DNA from: JBBECE01 sp040881985
Lineage (GTDB): Bacteria; Pseudomonadota; Alphaproteobacteria; Rhizobiales; Devosiaceae
DNA length: 13,182 nucleotides
NCBI GenBank assembly: GCA_040881985.1
Contig: JBBECE010000039.1
Coordinates: 1 to 13,182, forward strand
Direction: 5' to 3'
The translations under genes and the position numbers were made by a program. The number at the start of each line of letters is the position of its first letter. Within the stretch, counting starts at the first letter, position 1. Below the pieces are notes generated by a model. It saw only the letters and a list, made by a program, of their open reading frames with translations. It searched no databases and was not told the DNA's origin. Positions 7,682 to 13,182 of the stretch are shown one piece after another.

Positions 7682-7690
7682 GGCTCAAAT
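7662..7690 (+). promoter_or_regulatory. Promoter of the cyclophilin-like gene, probably leaderless
   Basis: TTGACC (7662-7667, five of six matches) and TCAAAT (7685-7690, four of six) are separated by 17 bp. Seven bases later comes the ATG at 7698, so transcription would begin at or next to the A of the start codon. No Shine-Dalgarno sequence precedes that ATG, which agrees with a leaderless mRNA. Confidence 0.5.
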
Positions 7691-7697
7691 CGGCGCC

Positions 7698-8075
7698 ATG
7701 CCGCAGATTATCATCATCCGGGTCGCAGACGTCGCCATCGACTGCGAGGCGCTCGACACGCCGACCGCGCGGGTGATTTTGCGCGCCCTGCCGATCCGGG
7801 CCCGGGCCATGGTCTGGGGCGAGGAGGTTTACTTCTCCGCCGGGATCGCCTGTGCCCGCGAAGCGGGGGCGCGCGCCGTGGTCGAGGCCGGCGAGATTGC
7901 CTATTGGCCCGACGGGGAAGCCATCGCCATCGGCTTTGGGCAGACCCCGATCTCGGCGCCCGGCGAAATACGCCTGGCGAGCCCCTGCAACATCTGGGCC
8001 CGGGCGCTCGGCGACGTCCGGGTGCTCGGCGGCGCGCGGCCCGGCGACGCCGTCAGCGTTCGCGCCCGGGACTGA
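7698..8075 (+). CDS. Cyclophilin-like fold protein (TM1367 family)
   Basis: This small 125-residue soluble protein has the pattern of the TM1367-type cyclophilin-like beta-barrel family: VWGEEVYF (39-46), GEIAYWPDG (65-73), IGFGQTP (78-84) and SPCNIWARALGD (95-106). The family shares the fold of peptidyl-prolyl isomerases, but its members lack a proven isomerase activity and the function is unknown. There is no signal peptide or membrane segment. ATG at 7698 is chosen because the protein then begins with the first beta strand (PQIIIIRV); a TTG at 7662 in frame would add 12 residues but overlaps the likely promoter. It is a single-gene unit, divergent from the glycosyltransferase set and convergent with the DUF1761 gene. 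Confidence 0.8.
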   Translation: MPQIIIIRVADVAIDCEALDTPTARVILRALPIRARAMVWGEEVYFSAGIACAREAGARAVVEAGEIAYWPDGEAIAIGFGQTPISAPGEIRLASPCNIWARALGDVRVLGGARPGDAVSVRARD

Positions 8076-8085
8076 GCCCGGGCGC
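8062..8085. terminator. GC stem-loop across the stop codon, possible bidirectional terminator
   Basis: GCGCCCGGG (8062-8070) and CCCGGGCGC (8077-8085) form a perfect 9-bp stem with a 6-base loop holding the TGA of the cyclophilin-like gene. It lies in the 32-bp space between two convergent genes, or just inside it. There is no T-run on either side, so it would be a weak intrinsic terminator or an mRNA 3'-end stabiliser. Confidence 0.4.
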
Positions 8086-8107
8086 CCCGGATTCCACGCC
8101 GACCCCC

Positions 8108-8488
8108 TTAAAGGACCAGGTTGACGATGTAGATGACGACGCCGGTGGCGACGAGATACCCCGCATTGACCCAGTTGGCGGCCATGCCGATTTTGCCGAA
8201 TAGGGCCCCCGAGAAGTTGAGGATCGTGAAGGCGACGATCACCAGACCCCAGGTCCAGTAGTCCCCGCCGAGGAGCGTACCGACCCAGGAAACGCCCAAC
8301 AAGCCGACAATATTGGTGAGCATCGCGGGAACTGGCACAGACGAGACGCTGCCGAGCTCGACCCCGAGCGCCTTGGCCCACGGCTTGCCGAACACCTGCG
8401 GCAGATACCAGACCCAGCCCAGAATGAACGCGGCCACCGCGCCGACGATCACCGCGATCCAGTTCACATGTACGGTAATGGCTTCCAT
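8108..8488 (-). CDS. DUF1761 family integral membrane protein
   Basis: This 126-residue inner-membrane protein has four hydrophobic segments (about 9-28, 54-73, 78-97 and 105-125). The DUF1761 signature is clear near the N-terminus: NW (9-10), then LGWVWYLPQVFGKPW (23-37). Length and layout match the family, whose function is not known. The start is fixed by GGAGG (8497-8501) 8 nt before the ATG; an overlapping ATG just upstream is out of frame. It lies 102 bp downstream of the RND exporter on the same strand, so it may be co-transcribed, but its strong ribosome site and a palindrome in its leader suggest separate control. It converges with the cyclophilin-like gene. Confidence 0.88.
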   Translation of the reverse strand: MEAITVHVNWIAVIVGAVAAFILGWVWYLPQVFGKPWAKALGVELGSVSSVPVPAMLTNIVGLLGVSWVGTLLGGDYWTWGLVIVAFTILNFSGALFGKIGMAANWVNAGYLVATGVVIYIVNLVL

Positions 8489-8512
8489 TGCATTCCCCTC
8501 CGCAACCTTGCC

Positions 8513-8526
8513 TCGCCGATCGGCGA
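8513..8526. promoter_or_regulatory. Perfect 14-bp palindrome upstream of the DUF1761 gene
   Basis: TCGCCGATCGGCGA is its own reverse complement and sits 25-38 bp before the DUF1761 start, within the 102-bp gap after the RND gene. It could be an operator for a dimeric repressor or a short hairpin in the leader. I could not identify clear -35 and -10 boxes around it. Confidence 0.4.
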
Positions 8527-8590
8527 AGTGCCGCAGCCTATTTCAACCGCTGGGCAATTGGCAACGGCGCCTGCACGTTTCCGGCATCCC

Positions 8591-10933
8591 TTACCTGGCC
8601 GGCTCTTCGGCTGCGCCCGGGGCGGCGTCGGCCATCTTGATGCCGCCGAGCGGATGAAAGAAGCGTCCCCCCGCCACCAGCAGCGCCGGGGTGATCAGCA
8701 TTTCGCCGAACAGCGCCAGCCCCAGGGTGATGACGAACAGCGAGCCGAATAGCGCGACCTGCGGCAGTTCGGAGAACATGACGATCGCCGTGCCGGCGCA
8801 AAGGATGAGGGTGGTGGCGATGATCGCCCCGCCGATTCGCTCGAGCGTGCGCTTGACCGCCTCGAAATGATCGCGGTGGTGCTCGCGCCGCTCCTGCAGA
8901 TAGTGAGAGAGAAAGTGCGTGGTGTCGTCGACCGCGATGCCGAAGGCGATGGTCAGCGCCATGACGGTGGTGAGCTGCAAGCCGGCGCCGGCGAGCCACA
9001 AATAGGCCTCGGCCCCGAGAATCGGGAAGAGGTTCGGGATCGCCGAGGCGATCGCCACCCGCAGCGACATGAAGGCGAAGCCGATGAGGAACAGGTTGAC
9101 AACGACGCTCAGCGCCAGGTCGGCCTGCAGCCCGCGCACGATATTGTCGGTGGCAAAGGTGGTCATCACCCGAAAGCCGCCGACCTCGGTGCCCTCGATC
9201 CCGGCCGCGGCGATATCGGACTCGACATTGGCGACCAGCTCCTTCAATTCGTCCGATTCGATGATCGTCGGCATGAAGCCGGTGACCAGCGCCTGGGTGT
9301 TGTCGTCGGTGACGAACCGCCGCTTCAAAAAGGGACCGACGGCGTTGAAGATCTCCTCGCGGGTGAAGCCGGCGTCGGCATAGTGCTTGAAGCTCGCCGC
9401 CGAGATCACCTTGTTCTCGCCGAGATAGCGCTCGACGATCTGGTGGACCGCCTTGATCGTCTCGAAGTCGGCGTCCCCGACATTCTCGACCCCTTGCTTG
9501 AGCGGAATGCGCACATAAAGCGGGGCTACCCCGCCCACCCCCTGATCGATGCCTTCGGCGGCCTCGAGCGCCGCCGAATCCTTGGCCACGAAATCCTCGA
9601 AGGAAAAACGGGGCTGGATCAGGAAATACGGGATGAAGAGCAAAATCGTGACGAGGATGCCGCCGATGGCGATCGGCCGGGCGAAGCGGGTGGCGATCCG
9701 CCAGGCGACCGGGATCGGCGCGGTCAGCGCGAAGCTCGGCGTCTTCGGGAGCTTCAGGCCCAGCCGGATCGCCAATTTCAGCAGCAGCGGCTGGAAGGTC
9801 ATCAGCGAGGTGAAGAGCAGCAAGGAACCGACGGTCCCGGCGATCGAGAACTCCTGAATTCCTTGTCCCGGGGTGAGCGAAAGCGAGGCAAAGGAGACGA
9901 GCGTTGTCAGCATGGTCAAGCCGCTCGCGGCGCCCATGTGGCGGACAGTCGTATCGACCGCTTTTGACGGGTCCATGCCGTCGCGCCAATAAGCCAGCCA
10001 GTTGAAGATAAAAAACAGGCTCTCGGCGAAACAGATAACCAGGACCAGCGTCGTGACGATGATCGTCAGGAACGAGAACGAGCCGAAGAGCAGCAAAATG
10101 GTGCCCATCGTCCAGATGAGGGCGACGAAGGGCGTCGCGGCAACGAGGATCGCGCCCCAGAACGATCTCAGGCTCAACAGCGCGATCAGCGAGCCGAGCG
10201 CGAAGCCGTAGATGGTGAACTTGACCTGGTCGTCGACCGCCGCGTTCAGCATTTCCGACGTCCAGATCGGCGGGCCGGTCAGCTGCACGTGGAGATCGTC
10301 GCTGCGATACTCGTCGGCCAGCGCTTCGAGGTCGGCGATCATCGCCCTTGTGCCCGGCCCTTTGGAGCGTTCCGGATCGGGGAAGACAATCATCACCAGA
10401 CCCGAAAGATCGGGACTGATGAGATTGCGCATCATCGGATCGTTCTGCTGCAGGTCGGCCAGCGCGGCGGCGACTTCGGCCGGATCGGCGAGCCCTTCGG
10501 GCACCGCCGGCACCGAGCCGCCGGCATGGTCGGGCTTGCGCAACTCGAACGCCGACAGCGTCCCGGCCGCGTATTCGCTGAGCTGCAGCTCGAGGGCGAG
10601 TTCGCGCATCCGCTCGAGGATGTCCGGTTCGGTCAGGCGCGGCGAAGTGACGAGCAGGTAGACGTCGTTCTCAAAGGTGCCGAAGGTTTCGGCCAGACGC
10701 CGGTAGGTGTCGTACTCGTGACCGGAATGGGCATAGACGCGCAGCACGTCGCCGTCGACGCTGGCGCGGGGAATTTGCGAGATGGCGAGAATGCTGAGCG
10801 CGACGATCAGTACCGCCACCGTCCTCGGGCGCCGCAGCGTCAGGAGGCCAAGATGTTCGAGGCCGAAACCGATTGAGCGATCATGGGTCAGAAGGCCGAA
10901 GAGGCGGGCCCAGAGCGAGGAGGCGGTCGACAT
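8591..10933 (-). CDS. RND/MMPL-family exporter
   Basis: This 780-residue inner-membrane protein is a predicted RND-superfamily exporter of the MMPL type. It shows the duplicated plan: one helix (about 37-55), a periplasmic domain (about 60-235), five helices (237-390), a second single helix (about 417-438), a second periplasmic domain (440-600) and five more helices (605-755). The proton-relay motif is FGIAVDDTTHF (664-674) in the second half; the matching place in the first half is CFAESLFF (301-308), with Glu instead of Asp. The family exports lipids, hopanoids or other hydrophobic compounds; the substrate here is unknown. No membrane-fusion or outer-membrane partner is encoded nearby. It follows sthA on the same strand after 129 bp containing only short stems (for example 10971-10990), so linkage to sthA is uncertain. 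Confidence 0.9.
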   Translation of the reverse strand: MSTASSLWARLFGLLTHDRSIGFGLEHLGLLTLRRPRTVAVLIVALSILAISQIPRASVDGDVLRVYAHSGHEYDTYRRLAETFGTFENDVYLLVTSPRLTEPDILERMRELALELQLSEYAAGTLSAFELRKPDHAGGSVPAVPEGLADPAEVAAALADLQQNDPMMRNLISPDLSGLVMIVFPDPERSKGPGTRAMIADLEALADEYRSDDLHVQLTGPPIWTSEMLNAAVDDQVKFTIYGFALGSLIALLSLRSFWGAILVAATPFVALIWTMGTILLLFGSFSFLTIIVTTLVLVICFAESLFFIFNWLAYWRDGMDPSKAVDTTVRHMGAASGLTMLTTLVSFASLSLTPGQGIQEFSIAGTVGSLLLFTSLMTFQPLLLKLAIRLGLKLPKTPSFALTAPIPVAWRIATRFARPIAIGGILVTILLFIPYFLIQPRFSFEDFVAKDSAALEAAEGIDQGVGGVAPLYVRIPLKQGVENVGDADFETIKAVHQIVERYLGENKVISAASFKHYADAGFTREEIFNAVGPFLKRRFVTDDNTQALVTGFMPTIIESDELKELVANVESDIAAAGIEGTEVGGFRVMTTFATDNIVRGLQADLALSVVVNLFLIGFAFMSLRVAIASAIPNLFPILGAEAYLWLAGAGLQLTTVMALTIAFGIAVDDTTHFLSHYLQERREHHRDHFEAVKRTLERIGGAIIATTLILCAGTAIVMFSELPQVALFGSLFVITLGLALFGEMLITPALLVAGGRFFHPLGGIKMADAAPGAAEEPAR

Positions 10934-11062
10934 GGAGATTGCTCGTCAGCGTGAGAAATCAAGGACATCGCCGGCGCCCGGAGACGCCGGTAGTGAAGCA
11001 CACCTAGCCGTCGGGCACGAGCATCGGCAGCGGTGGTACAGGTTGCGCGGCAACAGTCAAGC

Positions 11063-12493
11063 TCAGGCCGAACGCTCGTGCGCAGCCGCCGCCCCCGCCT
11101 CGGCCGCCGGCATCCGGTTGAAGGCGTCGAGCGCCGCGATCTTGTAGGCCTCGGCGAGCGTTGGATAGTTGAAGGTATTCTCGACGAAATAATCGAGCGT
11201 GCCGCCGAAATTGAGCACCGCCTGGCCGATATGGACAAGCTCGGTCGCCCCCTCCCCGATGATGTGAACCCCGAGGAGCTTGCGGGTGCCGAGCTCGAAG
11301 AGGAGTTTCATCATCCCCGATTCGAGCCCCATGATGTGGCCGCGCGAGGTCTCGCGAAAACGGGCGATGCCGCATTCGAACTGGATCGACCTGTCGCGGG
11401 CCTCGTCCTCGGTCAGCCCGACCATCGAAATCTCGGGCACCGAATAGATGCCGTAGGGGAAATATTCCGGCGCCGGCGGCATGTGTGCATTGAAGGCGTG
11501 GCAGGCGGCGATCCGCCCCTGCTCCATCGAAGTCGAGGCGAGCGAGGGAAAGCCGATGACGTCGCCGGCGGCGTAAATATGCGGCACCGAAGTCTGGAAG
11601 GTGCGCGGATTGACGTGGAGGCGCCCGCGATCGTCGGGTTCGATGCCGCAATTGCCGAGCCCGAGCCCGTCGGTCGCCCCGATCCGGCCGGCGGCATAGA
11701 GCAACATGTCCGAGCGCACCTGCCGCCCGTCGGAGAGGTGAGCGACCGGCTTGCCGTCGGCGTCAATCTCCACGGAATCGAGTTTGCAGCCGATGCGGAA
11801 ATTGACCCCGCGCTTTCTGAGATCGTGCTGGAACTCCTCGATGATTTCATGATCGACGAATTCGAGAAACCGCGCCCGCGGCTCGACGATCGTCACCGGC
11901 ACGTCGAGCGCCGAGAAGATCGTCGCATATTCGATGCCGATGACGCCGGCGCCGACAACGGTGAGCGACCGCGGCACCCGAAGATTGCTGACAAGGGTGT
12001 CGCTGTCGACGACCGTGTCGTCGTTGAAGGGAAGGTGATCGGGGCGATAGGGCCTCGTGCCGACCGCGATGACCACCCGCTCGGCCTCGATCTCGCGCAC
12101 CTCACCGAGTGCGTCGGCGACCCTCAGGCGGTGCGGATCGGCAAAGGTGGCGACCCCGCCGAGCGTCTTCACCCCATTGCGGGCGAACTGATGTTCAAGC
12201 ACCTCGATCTCGTGGTCGAGCGTCATCCGCAGGCGCGCGCCGAGATCCCTGCCCTCGATGTCTTTCTTCACCCGGTACGAAAGCCCGTAAAAGCCGCGCT
12301 CGCGCCAGCCGGAGAGATTGAGGACGGTCTCGCGCAGGGTTTTCGAGGGAATGGTGCCGGTATGGACCGACACCCCGCCGACGCGCAGGCGGTTCTCGAT
12401 GACCACGACCGAATGGCCGAGTTTGGCCGCCTGGATCGCCGCCCGTCGCCCGGCCGGGCCGGAGCCGATCACCGCCAGCTCAAAAGATGCCAT
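11063..12493 (-). CDS. sthA: Soluble (Si-specific) NAD(P)+ transhydrogenase
   Basis: This 476-residue cytosolic flavoprotein moves reducing equivalents between NADPH and NAD+. It has the pyridine nucleotide disulfide reductase fold: FAD-binding GSGPAG (10-15), NAD(P)-binding GAGVIGIEYA (181-190), the second FAD motif IYAAGDVIG (306-314), and a C-terminal dimerisation domain. The redox cysteines of lipoamide dehydrogenase and glutathione reductase are absent: the segment reads GGVSVHTGTIPSK (39-51). The C-terminal HIGQ (421-424) and FNYPTLAEAY (441-450) also match SthA, which separates it from mercuric reductase and lipoamide dehydrogenase. Length is close to E. coli SthA (466). The ATG is preceded directly by one arm of a 9-bp inverted repeat, and the nearest ribosome-site-like GGGG lies within that arm. 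Confidence 0.95.
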   Translation of the reverse strand: MASFELAVIGSGPAGRRAAIQAAKLGHSVVVIENRLRVGGVSVHTGTIPSKTLRETVLNLSGWRERGFYGLSYRVKKDIEGRDLGARLRMTLDHEIEVLEHQFARNGVKTLGGVATFADPHRLRVADALGEVREIEAERVVIAVGTRPYRPDHLPFNDDTVVDSDTLVSNLRVPRSLTVVGAGVIGIEYATIFSALDVPVTIVEPRARFLEFVDHEIIEEFQHDLRKRGVNFRIGCKLDSVEIDADGKPVAHLSDGRQVRSDMLLYAAGRIGATDGLGLGNCGIEPDDRGRLHVNPRTFQTSVPHIYAAGDVIGFPSLASTSMEQGRIAACHAFNAHMPPAPEYFPYGIYSVPEISMVGLTEDEARDRSIQFECGIARFRETSRGHIMGLESGMMKLLFELGTRKLLGVHIIGEGATELVHIGQAVLNFGGTLDYFVENTFNYPTLAEAYKIAALDAFNRMPAAEAGAAAAHERSA

Positions 12494-12494
12494 C

Positions 12495-12528
12495 CTTGCC
12501 CCGTCTGCCCGCCCACTCGCGGGGCAAG
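12495..12528 (-). promoter_or_regulatory. 9-bp inverted repeat adjoining the sthA start codon
   Basis: CTTGCCCCG (12495-12503) and CGGGGCAAG (12520-12528) are exact reverse complements with 16 bases between them. In sthA mRNA they would form a stem ending 1 nt before the ATG and enclosing the GGGGCAAGG ribosome-site region. As DNA it could instead be an operator. There is no gene in 12494-12596. Confidence 0.5.
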
Positions 12529-12557
12529 CCTATACCGGCTCGATGAACCGGCGATAG
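12529..12557 (-). promoter_or_regulatory. Candidate sthA promoter with a palindromic spacer
   Basis: On the minus strand TATAGG (12529-12534) could be a -10 box. The 17 bp upstream (12535-12551) form a near-perfect inverted repeat, CCGGCTC-GAT-GAACCGG with one mismatch. The -35 position (12552-12557) reads CTATCG, a poor match. A start near 12522 would truncate the adjoining 9-bp stem in RNA, so one of the two readings must be wrong. Confidence 0.3.
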
Positions 12558-12596
12558 CGGGGGGTTTGCAAGCAGAGTGGGAGATCTGGGGGGCGC

Positions 12597-12623
12597 AAAA
12601 GAAAAACCCCACCTTTTGAGGGG
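12597..12623 (-). terminator. Intrinsic terminator of the rRNA operon
   Basis: Reading the minus strand, CCCC (12620-12623) pairs with GGGG (12607-12610) around a T-T mismatch, a C-G pair and an AAAAG loop. It is followed by TTTTT (12602-12606) and, after one C, TTTT (12597-12600). It lies about 45 nt beyond the 5S 3' end, with no tRNA gene between. Confidence 0.75.
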
Positions 12624-12668
12624 CGGGGGCGGGTCAGTGTGGATCAAAGAGACCAATTGTCCTTGGCA

Positions 12669-12787
12669 GACCTGGCGGCGACCTACTCTTCCGTGCCTTG
12701 AGACACAGTACCATCGGCGCTGAGGCGTTTAACGGTCGAGTTCGGGATGGGATCGGGTTCTGGGGGCCTCGCTAAAACCACCAGATC
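12669..12787 (-). rRNA. rrf: 5S ribosomal RNA
   Basis: About 119 nt on the minus strand match bacterial 5S rRNA: the CCCGATCCCATCCCGAACTC block, then CGATGGTACTGTGTCTCAAG and GGGAGAGTAGGTCG-like GGAAGAGTAGGTCG. The ends (GATCTGGTGG at 12787 and CCGCCAGGTC ending at 12669) pair over ten positions as helix I, including two G-U pairs, which sets the boundaries to within a base or two. Confidence 0.95.
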
Positions 12788-12875
12788 AGCGAAAGACAAT
12801 CGGGCGAAAATCCAGAGATTCGATCTTCCGTCCCGCTTCGCGCTTTGGCGCTACGGGCATTGACTAATGAGAACG

Positions 12876-13182
<307 letters not shown>

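Noticed and set aside
8867..9967. Plus-strand open frame of about 366 codons opposite the RND exporter
   Set aside because: Asp/Gly/Arg-rich low-information product with no motif; the RND protein on the other strand is full length and well conserved.
10934..11062. Possible small gene or terminator between sthA and the RND gene
   Set aside because: Only short stems (GTTGC-GCG-GCAAC at 11042-11054 and CCGGCG/CGCCGG at 10971-10990) without T-runs, and no small frame with a ribosome site.
11063..12493. Lipoamide dehydrogenase or mercuric reductase as an alternative for sthA
   Set aside because: Both redox cysteines are missing (GGVSVHTGTIPSK) and the C-terminal motif is of SthA type.
11033..12619. 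Plus-strand open frame of about 528 codons opposite sthA
   Set aside because: It is the antisense shadow of a clear SthA gene and has no recognisable domain or ribosome site; it also runs into the rRNA operon terminator.
12788..12875. A tRNA or small RNA in the 23S-5S spacer
   Set aside because: The spacer shows only a local GCGC-TTTG-GCGC stem, likely a processing structure; no tRNA fold is visible.

Overview
The window reads as chromosomal DNA of a high-GC alphaproteobacterium. The evidence is an initiator tRNA-Met with an A-U pair at 29-41 of the anticodon stem (common in this class), alphaproteobacterium-like 5S and 23S rRNA sequences, and proteins of familiar proteobacterial families. 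The genus cannot be fixed; a Rhizobiales/Hyphomicrobiales-type genome is only a guess. Nothing looks like a phage, plasmid, transposon or CRISPR locus.

Layout. (1) 9-85: tRNA-fMet on the minus strand with its own sigma70-like promoter. (2) 253-3573, plus strand: a tight four-gene operon of a Tas-type aldo/keto reductase, an ABC ATPase and two related ABC-2 half-permeases, joined by a 2-bp gap and two ATGA overlaps. (3) 3570-7611, minus strand: two paralogous GT-C (GT39/ArnT-like) membrane glycosyltransferases flanking a membrane-anchored alpha/beta hydrolase, probably one operon. It meets operon 2 tail to tail at a shared CTAG that supplies both stop codons. (4) 7698-8075, plus strand: a small cyclophilin-like (TM1367 family) gene that appears leaderless. 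(5) 8108-12493, minus strand: a DUF1761 membrane protein, an RND/MMPL exporter and a soluble transhydrogenase (sthA). (6) 12597-13182, minus strand: the distal end of a ribosomal RNA operon (23S 3' end, 5S rRNA, intrinsic terminator).

Function. The genes are mainly housekeeping and envelope functions: two exporters (ABC and RND), a lipid-linked sugar transfer module, NAD(P)H balancing (SthA) and a reductase. The most notable structural points are the separation of tRNA-fMet from the rrn operon by about 12.6 kb on the same strand, the paralogous GT-C/hydrolase/GT-C block, the reductase coupled to a drug-export-like ABC system, and inverted repeats around the sthA and cyclophilin-like start sites. 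I did not find a clearly new defence, mobile or RNA system here.
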